Positions 32,041 through 43,000 of a stretch of 64,000 bases of DNA are shown here, in pieces. Made by a program: the position numbers and the translations under genes. Position 1 is the stretch's first letter. Each line of letters starts with the position of its first letter. The notes beneath the pieces were generated by a model. The model was not told the origin of the DNA. It did not search any database and saw nothing but the letters and a program-made list of their open reading frames with translations. The stretch comes from Shinisaurus crocodilurus (Eukaryota > Chordata > Lepidosauria > Squamata > Shinisauridae), in contig CM037878.1 in NCBI GenBank assembly GCA_021292165.1, positions 12,144,857-12,208,856 on the forward strand, in the 5' to 3' direction.

Positions 32041-34754
32041 AATTGCAAGAACAAAGGAGAATCACGGTAATTACTATAATTAAACAAAGCCAAGGCCACC
32101 GTGATCAAAATTACTCATCAACTCTTATTTCTTTGTATTAATTACAACTTGTTAAACTCCTACAAGTATTTATAACAATTTCAAACATACATCAATAAAC
32201 AATATAATCAAATTAATACAATATACATATTGTCGTCGGCACTCACCATGTGCTGACGACTGCTGGACAGACCACCAACTAATCCGGTCCACTATGGTTA
32301 TCAACATTGCTCCCCAACGTAGGCTTCAAGGAAGGAAACCAAGGCGTAAAATGAACATCCACGTCCTTCAAGATCCTATTAAGCAAACTCGTCTTCAATC
32401 ACTTCTTAAGGAACATCTACCTATGGAACCTCCTGACAACATTGAGGACCATTGGTCTAAGCTGAAAACCTCCATTACTGCAGCTTGTGAACAAACTACT
32501 GGATATGAAACTAAGAAACATCAGGATTGGTTTGATGAAAATGATAATGAGATTAAATATATAATTGACCAAAAAAGGAAAGCCTTCCAAATATGGCAAA
32601 ATGATATTAACTGCGCTGCCAAGAAAAAAAATCTATGCTAGCGCAAAAGCTGAGGTCCAAAGAAGAGCAAGAGAACTTAAGAACGCTTGGTGGAAAAAGA
32701 AAGCTCAAGAAATTCAACAACTTGCAGAATCTCATGATGCACGGGGCTTTTTCTTAAGGCCACAAGGGCCATTTATGGACCAAAAACCTATGGTACAAAC
32801 CCTTTACAATCAAAAGATGGCACCAAACTCTTAAAAGACAAAGAGTCTATTGCACTGCGTTGGAAAGAGCATTATTATGATCTTTTAAATCGTAAATCTA
32901 AGGTGGATAATGAGATTATTTTCGCAAATCCCGCAAAAACAAATTAGAGAGGAACTTGCAATACTCCCCACTTTGGATGAAGTTATAAAAGCCATTAATC
33001 AAATGAAGAATAATAAAGCTAGTGGACCAGATGGGATTCCTGCTGAAATCTTTAAAGAAGGGCCCCCGAACTTGTACAACATCTTCATAAACTTATCGAA
33101 AAAATCTGGATAAGAGAAGAGATCCCAGAAGACTTCAGGGATGCCATAATAGGGTGATAGAACAGACTGTGGAAACTATCGGGGCATTTCTCTCTTAGGT
33201 AAAATATTTGCTAGGATTCTCGCAAACCGTCTTCTATCTATTTCAGAAGAGATCCTCCCTGAAACTCAATATGGTTTCCGCCCCTCTAGAGGGACAGTAG
33301 ACATGATTTTTACTGCACATCAGCTCCAAGAAAAATGCTGGGAGCAAAATCAACCCCTTTATATGGCATTTATCGATCTGGCTAAGGCCTTTGATACTGT
33401 AGACCATACAGCTCTCTGGACTATCCTTATGAAAATTGGATGCCCCAATAAATTTGTGAATATCTTGCGACTTCTCCATGAGAACATGACGGCAACGGTT
33501 TTGGACAACAACGGCTCTCATGGTGCTCCATTTAAAGTGGGATCAGGCGTTAAACAGGGATGTGTTATCACCCCAACATTATTTGCCATTTTGTTGAGGG
33601 GAAACTTCCCACTGGTGTGGGAATTATATATCGAACAGATGGAAAGCTTTTTAATCTCAGCAGGCTGAAAGCAAAAAGTAAGGTAATTACAACCTCCGTT
33701 GTGGAACTTCAGTATGCTGATGATAATGTGGTCTCTGCACATTCAGAGGATGATCTCCAAACTATCCTAAATGCTTTTGCAGAAGCATACGAAAAACTTG
33801 GTCTCTCACTTAACATCAAAAAACCCAAAGTGCTTCATCAGCAAGTGCAAGCTAACCCTTTGGTGATGCCATCTATCCAGCTTGGCGGGACAATACTGGA
33901 AAATGTCGATCATTTTCTCTATCTTGGCAGCTATCTTTCTGTTACAGCTAACATCGAGAGTGAAATCCAGCATCGTCTGAGCTCCGCAAGTGCCGCATTT
34001 TCTCGAATGAAACATAGAGTGTTCGAGGATCGGGATATTTGTAAGAAGACCAAAACACTGGTTTATGAAGCCATTGTATTACCAACTTTATTGTATGCCT
34101 GCAAAACATGGACTATCTATAAACGTCACCCCCAACTCCTTGAAAGATTTCATCAATGTTGCCTCCGGAAAATCCTGCAAATTACTTGGGAAGATAGACG
34201 AACAAATGTCAGTGTACTGGAAGAAGCAAAGACTACTAGCGTTGAAAAAATGATCCTTCAATGCCGCCTTCAGTGGACCGGTCATGTTGTTCGAATGCCT
34301 GACTGCCGTCTCCCAAAGCAGTTACTTTATTCCCGACTCAAAGATGGAAAGTGGAATATCGGTGGTCAATATAAGAGGTTTAAAGATGTTCATAAGGCTA
34401 ATCTAAAAAAATGCAATATAAACATCGAAAACTGGGAAGCTCTGGCCCATGAACGATCTAACTGGAGGTCGGCCTTTCACAAAGATTCCATGGACTTTGA
34501 AGAAGCTCGAGTGCAAGGTGAAAGGGAGAAACGTGCTAAGCGAAAAGCACGTCAAACGAATCCTTTACAGGACCATCTTCCATCTGGTAACCTGTGTCCT
34601 CACTGTGGGAAGCTGTGTGGATCTAGAATTGGCCTCCACAGTCACTTACGGACCCATCGCTAGAGTCTACACAATCTTCTTTAGAACTTCCTCCTTTTAT
34701 CCTGGAAGACAATCTTACTCAGTCATGAGTGATCGCCTGACTGACTGACTGACA
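32041..34754 (+). mobile_element. long LINE copy (APE-type) with C-terminal zinc finger
   Basis: Order: end of an APE endonuclease (32230-32330, CWTDHQLIRS), a basic linker (to about 32850), RT (about 32940-33750), RT thumb/C-terminal domain, then a C2H2-like finger (34597-34663, CPHCGKLC...HSHLRTHR). RT motifs seen: NKASGPDGIPAEIFKEG, NYRGISLLGKIFARILANRL, GFRPSRGT, FIDLAKAFDTVDH, GVKQGCVITPTLF, and YADD at about 33713. At least four frameshifts or stops (about 32640, 32835, 32945, 33110-33180, 33590), so dead. 3' UTR GGAAGACAATCTTACTCAGT, then (CTGA)n. The 5' end lacks most of the endonuclease. Clade not assigned. Copies: 16976, 41140 (minus), 50991 (minus). Confidence 0.88.
33560..34663 (+). 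pseudogene. LINE ORF2 C-terminal part (RT palm YADD to zinc finger)
   Basis: 367-residue open frame, the longest intact piece of the LINE at 32041. From about residue 47: VVELQYADD (RT motif C), then thumb and connection, the block [20 protein letters not shown], a basic helix ([19 protein letters not shown]), and the C-terminal C2H2-like finger. The RT motifs before YADD are in other frames, so no working enzyme. Confidence 0.85.
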
Positions 34755-34889
34755 TGCTGTATCTTGTATTTTTCAAAAGTCCTGGCCAAGCAGGATCAAG
34801 TCCTTCTGTATCCACCGCAGTTTTTTCTTTAGGATGGCAAACAGTTGTGGACTCTCTCCCTGAGGACTCCCCCCCCCCCTTGCCACCTT

Positions 34890-35070
34890 TAAGCAGGCCC
34901 TTATATTCTGCCAAGATTTTGATTGATTTTATTGCTGGCACCCTATATATTATTTGATTTGAAGTCTTTTTATGTTTGTTCAATTGTTTTATTTTTTTTT
35001 TAAAAAAATAATTATAGCAAGCCACCTTGTAAGGGCTTGCCCTAAAAGCCAGACTAGACATAAATAAAAA
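34890..35070 (+). repeat. LINE 3' tail (L2-like)
   Basis: Paralog of 18745-18905 within the segmental duplication. Confidence 0.55.
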
Positions 35071-35136
35071 TATATAAGCCAGTTGGACCTATTAGCCTGG
35101 GCCATCCAAACTGATCCTCCACCTACGCAGAGGTTG

Positions 35137-36352
35137 AGTCATAGAATCATAGAATCATAGAAAAGTAGAGTTGGAAGGGGCCTACAAGGCCATCGAGTCC
35201 AACCCCCTGCTCAATGCAGGAATCCAGGTCAAAGCATCTCTGACAGATGTCTGTCCAGCTGCACCTTGAATGCCTCCAGACTGGGAGAGCCCACCACCTC
35301 CCTAGGTAGTTGATTCCATTGTCTTATTGCTCTGACAGTCAGGAAATTTTTCCTGATGTTTAGGTGGAATCTAGGTTCCTGTAACTTGAGCCCATTATTC
35401 AGTGTCCTGCAAACTGGGATGAACTGAGAAGAGATCTTTGCCCTCCTCTGTGTGACATCCCTTCAAATACTGGAAGAGTGCGATCATATCTCCCCTCAGT
35501 CTCCTCTTCTGAAGGCTAAACATGCCCAGTTCTTTCAGTCTCTCCTCATAGGGCCTTGTTTCCAGTCCCTTTATCATCCTTGTTGCCCTCCTCTGAACCC
35601 TCTCCAGTTTGTCTATGTCCTTCTTAAAGTGAGGTGCCCAGAACTGGACGCAGTACTCAAGATGAGGCCTAACCAGTGCTGAGTAAAGGGGAATGATCAC
35701 TTCCCGCGATTTGGAAGCTATACTTCTATTAATACAGCCCAAAATTGCATTTGCCTTCTTTGCAGCCACATCGCATTGCTGGCTCATATTCAGTTTGTGA
35801 TCTACCACAATTCCAAGATCCTTCTCACTTGTAGTATTGTTGAGCCAAGTGTCCCCCATTCTGTAACTCTGCATTTGGTTTCCTCTCCCTAGGTGCAGCA
35901 CTTGGCATTTATCCCTATTAAATTTCATTCTGTTGTTTTCGGCCCAGCGCTCCAGCCTATCGAGGTCACTTTGAATTTTGTTTCTGTCTTCCAGAGTATT
36001 AGCTGTTCCACCCAACTTTGTGTCATCTGCAAATTTGATAAGCATCCCCTGTACCTCCTCATCCAAGTCATTAATAAAAATGTTGAAGAGCACCGGGCCC
36101 AGGACCGAGCCCTGTGGTACCCCGCTCGTTACCTCTCCCCAGTTTGAGAAGGAACCATTGATGAGCACTCTTTGAGTCCGATTCTGTAGCCAATTGTGGA
36201 TCCACCTGATAGTTGTTCCATCTAGCCCACTCTTAGCTAGCTTACTAATCAGGATATCATGAGGCACTTTGTCGAAAGCTTTGCTGAAGTCCAGGTATAT
36301 AATGTCCACAGCATTCCCACAGTCCACAAGGGAGGTTACCCGATCAAAGTAC
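35137..36352 (-). mobile_element. 5'-truncated CR1 LINE with long RT frame
   Basis: Minus strand. A 319-residue open frame (36354-35395) covers RT motifs [47 protein letters not shown], then the CR1 thumb and tail to [12 protein letters not shown], where a mutation ends the frame. 3' end shows the octamer repeat (TCATAGAATCATAGAATCATAG on the plus strand, 35139-35160). Better preserved than the CR1 at 17977; absent from paralog unit 1. Confidence 0.92.
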
Positions 36353-36395
36353 AACCTTCATCAGGAAATGAGCTGTCCTTGACAAAGGAGTGATG

Positions 36396-37035
36396 ATGAT
36401 ACATTCCCCCATCCACAGGTCCCCATCATAAAACCCAATACAAAATACAAGATCCATGCTCTGATTATTAGGAATGAGGCCTGCTGCCTCTGGAAGTCAG
36501 CTGAGCTCCTTGTAAGCAGTGTTAATCGTGCACGTTGATTTTTAATTACACATACATCAAGTAATCATTTCTGTGCTATGTCAATCTCAGAAGTGCCAGG
36601 GCATAGTTGCTATTTATATAGGGCACAAAAAGTAGGTCAAACAAAAAGTCTGTTTGGCAAAAGACTTTGCTGTTGCTTATTCGTTTCTGAGGATGAGAAT
36701 CAGAAACCAAATAACTAATCAAGCTTGGTGTGATTGATTCTCTCATTCTCTCTCCCTTTCTCTCCTTAAAGCCACTACAGGTGTTTTGCTCTGGGCTCCA
36801 TGTATCAATCAAACAATCAGTCACCACCATCGTCTCCTCAATTGTTGTGAGCTGCCCAGAGAGCTTCAACTATTGGGTGGTATAGAAATAAAATAAATAA
36901 CAATAATTAAAATCCCAGTCCTTTCAAAAATTAAACTCTGAAAACAAAAAGAAGCAGTAACAAAGAATAATGCAACTGGGATAAATTAGTGAACAGCTTT
37001 TAAAACTGTGTGGAGTAGTTTCATAACTTATTCCA
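36396..37035. other. end of duplicated block and spacer
   Basis: 36396-36765 is the last segment shared with 18960-19560. 36838-36900 is a short plus-strand LINE/SINE tail (AACTATTGGGTGGTATAGAA). Nothing coding. Confidence 0.5.
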
Positions 37036-37486
37036 ACTCAGGAGGGCAACAGGGATGATAAAGGGACTGGAAACAAGGCCCTATGAGGAGAGACTGAAAG
37101 AACTGGGCATGTTTAGCCTTCAGAAGAGGAGACTGAGGGGAGATATGATAGCACTCTTCCAGGACTTGAAGGGTTGTCACACAGAGGAGGGCCAGGATCT
37201 CTTCTCGATCATCCCAGTTTGCAGGACACGTAATAATGGGCTCAAGTTACAGGAACCCAGATTCCGCCTAAACATCAGGAAAAATTTCCTGACTGTCAGA
37301 GCAATAAGACAATGGAACCAACTACCTAGGGAGGTGGTGGGCTCTCCCAATCTGGAGGCATTCAAGATGCAGCTGGACAGTCATCTGTCAGGGATGCTTT
37401 GACCTGGATTCCTGCAATGAGCAGGGGGTTGGACTCGATGGCCTTGTAGGCCCCTTCCAAGTCTACTTTTCTATGATTCTATTATT
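37036..37486 (+). mobile_element. 5'-truncated CR1 LINE, plus strand
   Basis: RT C-terminal tail open for 115 residues (37055-37402: [20 protein letters not shown] through NLEAFKMQLDSHLSGML and stop), then 3' UTR with GGACTCGATGGCCTTGTAGG and the CTATGATTCTATTATTCTA end. Confidence 0.9.
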
Positions 37487-37990
37487 CTAACTCAAGAATG
37501 GGAACTCAAGGCAGTTTCTAGAGGTTGGGCTCAACCATTCACAGTGCCCAAGATCACAAATGCGTTTTACTGTTTGCTTTCACCCTTCCAGTTTGAGATC
37601 CACAACCCTCCTTCATGGGCACCTGATTGTTACCCATTTTCAAGAAACCAGAGAATCCCTCTCTATCACCTCAATCTTATAAAGGTATGAATAGCAAAAT
37701 GGCAACATCTGCATAGAAAGCAGTCATGAACATGTAATGGATTCATAAAAACAAAGGATTTACATTTAACAGCCTTGATTCAGAGAAGGTTAGCCACGCC
37801 TACATTGAATTGAAATCCATGGGACTTCAGATGATTGCACCTAACCTTCCCTGGAACTGGGGTCTTAAAATGTTACAATTTCATGTTTGTGGGAAGTCAG
37901 AATGCAAATATTTTAATATAGTAACCACTGAGATTGAAATAATCTTATTATTTGCTTCCAGTTGTAGGAGACCATGTGAATTTGCACCCC

Positions 37991-38640
37991 TGTTCTAATG
38001 TTTAGTTAGGCCTGGCTAAAGAATCTTGTTTTCTTGCTTTCTTGCTGTTCTGTGAAACTGCTAGCTAAAGTTGCAAAGTGTATGTGGATTGAGATGTAAG
38101 AAAGAAAACAGCTGCAGTAAATGGGAAGGGAGGAAAAGGCCAGAGAAAGGCAAAGAATGTACGAAGGACGCTGATAAGGGAATTGCAGAAGAATGTGTAT
38201 GTGTGTGTACTGTAAGTACAGAGAAAGGCGGGAGGGAAGTGGGAAGTGGGGGGGGGGGATGCAAGCGTCAGTCTGATGTTTGTCCTGAAAGAACAGACAA
38301 GTCTTGATAGAGTTGTACTGATAGAAAGGAACAGAAGGAAATGTATGTACCAGGAAGGACAGAGGAAGTCGTTGAATGTATGTGAAAGAGGTCATGATAA
38401 GGAGAATGTTTTTCTACGCAACTGTATGTAATGTGACTGTATGTGATGCAAACCTGTATCTGATCCCATGCTGTATAAAAGATCCAAGAAGAACTTGAAA
38501 TGGGGCTCTTGATTTGAGTCCCAGACTCCTAGAGCCTACTTGAGGCCTCAAATAAAGTTGGTTTCCCTTCTCCCCTCGGTGTGTTTATTGGGCAGGGCAC
38601 ACTTGAGGCACGGACCACCACTTTGCCGGGAGAGAGAACA
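37991..38640 (+). repeat. LTR (about 650 bp) upstream of gene C
   Basis: Starts TGTTCTAATG, ends GAGAGAACA, so TGTTCT/AGAACA are inverted ends. TATAAAA at 38474-38480 and AATAAA at 38551-38556 in correct order for plus-strand transcription. Six bases after the end comes TGGTGTCGGCAAC, which could be a primer-binding site, so this may be a 5' LTR with the internal part lost. No direct duplication at its ends. Confidence 0.65.
38474..38480 (+). promoter_or_regulatory. LTR TATA box, same strand as gene C
   Basis: TATAAAA inside the LTR, about 1.45 kb upstream of the gene C start codon. Could drive an alternative transcript; inference only. Confidence 0.5.
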
Positions 38641-38956
38641 CCTTTTTGGTGTCGGCAACACCTCCCTCAACAGATATGTCTTTCTCAACATTTCTGTTGT
38701 ATGTATTTCTTTGAGGGCCATCATGTGCCCCTGGTTCTGGGAAATCCATAATCTTCCCCTGGTTCACAATGATCATGACAACTTTGATCAATTCTCATCC
38801 CCAACTAGTGCAGTTAGAGCTGGCTTAGAGCATGTATGTGCCAATTCTAATGTGCAACATAAATAAACAACTTAATTTTTGAGTGAATAGCTGACAGTTT
38901 CCAATATGGTGTCTGCCAGGCTCCCCCAGTCTGGTGCCTTTCAGCTGTGTTGGACT

Positions 38957-39102
38957 CAGGGCTTTTTTTCTGGTGGAACTCACCGGAACTGAGTTCCAGC
39001 ACCTTTTCTTCTATTAATTGCATTACAATTTAATCGCCATCTACTCCCGAGGAAATGTAATCCAAGAGTTCCGGTACCTTTTTCTCCAGAAAAAAAGCAC
39101 TG
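38957..39102. mobile_element. 146-bp hAT-like MITE, copy 2
   Basis: Perfect duplications GTTGGACT (38949-38956, 39103-39110). Almost identical to 10302-10447. Inserted in an older palindromic repeat. Confidence 0.88.
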
Positions 39103-39369
39103 GTTGGACTACAACTCTTTTCATCCCCAGCCAGCATGGCCACCAACAAATCTCAAGGGCACTGGGGTGAAGAAGTTCGGTATATGCACATGTGCTTGCA
39201 ACTTTCCTTAGATAGCTGAAAGTGCAGATTGGCAAAGGAGACAAATCCCTAGAAATAAAAGAGGCAGGATTCTCACATCCATGATGCCACCAACCTAGAA
39301 GGCTTTGGACAAACAAATCATAGAGGATAAGAGCCTATGGCTACAATGGCTGCTTATACTACTTCCTAG

Positions 39370-39525
39370 ATCAGAAGGAGATGGCTTCTGAATACCAGTT
39401 GCTACTGCCCTCATGTCCTGCTTGTGAGCCTCCAAGAGACATCTGGTTGGCCACTGTGGGAAACTGGATGCTAGACTAGATAGGCCTTTTGTCTGATCTA
39501 GCAGGACTCTTCACATGTTCATGCA
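39370..39525 (+). repeat. CR1/L3-like LINE 3' fragment
   Basis: Degraded copy of the 49770-50095 repeat (TGGTTGGCCACTGTGGGAA, CTTTTGTCTGATCTAGCAGG). Confidence 0.55.
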
Positions 39526-39925
39526 ATTTCATAAACATATGGTACGATTATTTTTCTGAATATTTGTGACAAAAAAAAACCTTGGTCCTGTGCTAGTCTT
39601 GAGCCGGATTATACTTTCCTCTCTTATTAAATTCTCTGCCTTCCGATTATTAGATTGACACATATCCGAATTAGCCATGCTGCAAACTACAGGATGCTAC
39701 TGTGATACATGCCTGGAGTACCAAATTCCAAGGCTGCTTGGATACAATGTCAGAAGACTTGTTGCTTGTTTTTTTTTTAGTAACTGGAGAATATAAACAG
39801 AAGTTAAAAGGGAAGAAGAGAGAGAAGTGGCAACATCTCTAAGAAAGCAAAAGGCCATCAGAAAAAGTGGATTCAACATACCCTGACATACTGAAAAGAA
39901 TCAAAGAGAAAGAGAAGGCAGCAGA

Positions 39926-40096
39926 ATGATGGGGATACGGGCATTTCTGATTTCTCTGCTGGTGGCTCTTTGGATTCTGGACTTCCTGAAACAACTCTGG
40001 TTACGCAGACGCCACCCACCTGGGCCTCTTCCACTCCCTGTCATTGGAGCCATGTGGCGGATTGGAATTAGATTTTATGAAGATACTTTCATTAAG
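39926..40096 (+). CDS. P450 copy C exon 1
   Basis: 57 codons: hydrophobic ER anchor, RRR stop-transfer charges, [11 protein letters not shown] hinge, ending YEDTFIK. Donor GTACTT, phase 0. Confidence 0.94.
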
Positions 40097-43000
40097 GTAC
40101 TTCTTTCTGAATAGCTATACCTCATTAAGCTAAGTAAGAGATTTAGTGGGGAGAATTTTGAATTCTTTCCTTTCTACGGTGACTATGGACCAAAGAGTTG
40201 TGTTCATAAAATATTCTGGAACAAATGTGATAGGGGAAAATATACTTTATTATTGTTCTTAATTAAGGCTTATTTATATACTACTTTTTGGCCCAAAGGT
40301 TCTCAAAGTGGTAAGCAGCCAAAAAGAAGAAAAAGAAGAAGAAAGAATATACAGTATGTGAAATATAGGAGACTCCTTTAATAATATGTTTATCAGAAAC
40401 GGTTTCAATAATATCCTTCATCATTGGGCAGCCCCATCCAATGTGGGTGCCCATAACTGTCCAAACTCAGAGGATTACGAGTATCCAACGAAAAGCGGGA
40501 GAACTGGGGCGGCTAACTGTCGCACTCCCTTCGCCCTCCAAAATATTTAGCCTGCCAATCAATTTTGGCTATCTAAATGTTTTTTTTTTTAATTATTATT
40601 TATTTATTATATTTATACCCCCGCCTTTTTTCCTGCAAGGAACCCAAGGCGGCTTACATAATCCTCCTCCTCCTCCTCTCCATTTTACCCTCACAACAAC
40701 CCTGTGAGGTAGATTAGGCTGAGAGTCAGTGACTGGCCCAAAGTCACCCAGTGAGTTTCATGGCTGAGCGGGACTAGAACCCGGATCTCCTGAGTCCCAG
40801 TCCAACACTCGAACCACTACGCCACACTGGCTTCATTTTGCCCTTCATCACAAGGAGGAAGGCTGAGGCACCACCTGGATTCCATGGAGGATGGTGGTGC
40901 CTTGTTCCTCCCCGCCCACCCCTGGGAACACCCCCCTCTTCCATCTTCGGATCCCAGCTGGTACAGGAAGAACTGCGCCGGCTGCAAGGTGGGGGGGGCT
41001 CTGCGGGTGGAGTTGCCACTGCCACCTCGGAAGGGATTTCCAAGGTCACCGCAGTGACCCCGACCTATCCTACGGCCCTCCAGGCAAGGTCGGGGGAGGC
41101 ATAGGATTGCACCCTAAACCACTGACAATGTTGCAGGTCATCAGGCGATCACTCGTGACCGAGTAAGATTGTCTTCCAGGATAAAAAATTACAAAAAGAA
41201 AATTTTAAAAGGAGGAGACTCTAAAGAAAATTGTGTAGACTCTAGCGATGGGTCCGTAAGTGACTGTGGAGGCCAATCCTAGACCCACACAGCTTCCCAC
41301 AGTGAGGACACAGGTTACCAGATGGAAGACGGTCCTGTAAAGGATTCATTTGATGTGCTTTTCGCTTAGCACGTTTCTCCCTTTCACCTTGCACTCGGGC
41401 TTCTTCAAAGTCCATGGAACCTTTGTGAAAGGCCGACCTCCAGTTAGATCGTTCACGGGCCAGAGCTTCCCAGTTTTCAATGTTTATATTGCATTTTTTT
41501 AGATTAGTCTTAAGAACATCTTTAAACCTCTTATACTGACCACCGATATTCTGCTTTCCATCCTTGAGTTGGCAAGTTGGGAATTTTGCAGGTATTATGC
41601 TATGTATCCTATCATACATTTAAATGTACACACACAGTTATCAGTCCAGTAAGGATTTTCAGTTCTCATGATTCCACTGAATATCCAAAGAACCCTCTTC
41701 TGTTTGGTTTCATCTCCAACAAGGCTCGTTCCTTATCTTATATTTTAATTTTAAAATCTTATATTTTAATTGAAATAATTTTTAAAATAAAAATATCTAA
41801 TTATAAAAACAATAAACATAAAATGTTCTTATGTAGACAACACAGTATATATAAGAGGGAGGCATCAGCAGGCATGGGGGAGCACCAGGCGACTCTGAAA
41901 CAGCCAACTGAAGACTGAGCATGCTTTACAAGCTTTGGTACACACCTTATTGAGCCTTTAATTAGTGGAAATTGTATACTGTACATTACAAAGCTGGTAA
42001 AAGGCATTCCTGGCTACTGCCGCCACCTGAGCTTCCCCAGTTTGTGCCACGTCCAGGAGCACTCCAAGACTGCCCACTTGGTCCTTCGCGGGGGTGGAGG
42101 TGGTGGAACTCCATCCAGGACCAGATGTAATCCTCTGTCTAGATTAGTTGGTTTTCCTACCCACAGTATTTTTGTCTTTTCAGTGGACCATATTGTTCAG
42201 CATATAATTCAAGAAAATTCCCCTATATTTATCAGGATTTATTTTCTTTTAGTAATTTGGTGTAACATTCCTTTCTAAGGATAATGTTATAACATTTCTC
42301 CATAACATCTAGCAAGATAACCTAATAAATCGATAAATGAACCATTAATCTCTCTTGAAATGTTACTGCTTCAGAATATCCTAAGCAGTCTTTCAGGGAT
42401 GAGCCAAAAGACACAGGACCTCTGATAGCTAGTGCTCTTGGTCAAACATACCCCCATCTCACATATGTCTGAGACATCACGTAGCTGGCTGGAGAAGGAA
42501 GAAATAGAGCAGGTTTCTCTGCATGCCCCCTTTCCGTCCGCTTGCAACATGAGCTAGTATATTGTGCAATATGGCCTAGATCATAGGGGGGGGGCGGCAA
42601 ATTTGGACCTCTAGGATCCCAATCTGGAACTCCAGGGTTCCACAGAAGGCCATGGCCCCCCCAGCCTACCCCTCCCTGCTTTTGTGCATCCCCACCCCCC
42701 TTCTAAAAGCTTGAAATGCCTCTGCTAAGGTTTCGTTGCTATCCTGTGGGAATGAGTATCTCTCTGCCCGTATCAGAGAGGTTTGGCCATCAGAAGGGCC
42801 TCTCTGCTGCTCTCATCCTAGGCAGGTGCAAGGCAAGCAGAAGGAGGGAGTCAATGAAATGGGTAAGGAATACATAAGGAAGTTTGGAAGAAGGAATATT
42901 CCAGGAGAATGAAGGAAAGATGGGAAAGGAAGATCTTGGCAAGAATCTGAGTGGGAAGGAAAACTGGGGGAAAGAAAGCAGTGAGGAGCACATGGCCAGA

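Larger units (their letters stand above)
31430..36765. repeat. segmental duplication, unit 2 (paralog at 17.6-19.6 kb)
   Basis: Four blocks match unit 1 in order (see 17640), separated here by the Tigger MITE (31499-31755), the long LINE (about 32041-34754) and a CR1 (35137-36352). Confidence 0.8.
38641..39925. other. upstream region of gene C
   Basis: Contains a palindromic repeat (38920-39140) split by the 146-bp MITE, a CR1/L3-like fragment (39370-39525), and an A/G-rich stretch (39785-39925) as likely 5' UTR. No convincing core promoter; GAATATAAAC at about 39789 is a weak TATA-like candidate. Confidence 0.4.

Noticed and set aside
35395..36354. 319-residue reverse transcriptase as a possible host or active gene
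   Set aside because: CR1 LINE, 5' truncated, no endonuclease, with the canonical CR1 3' end.
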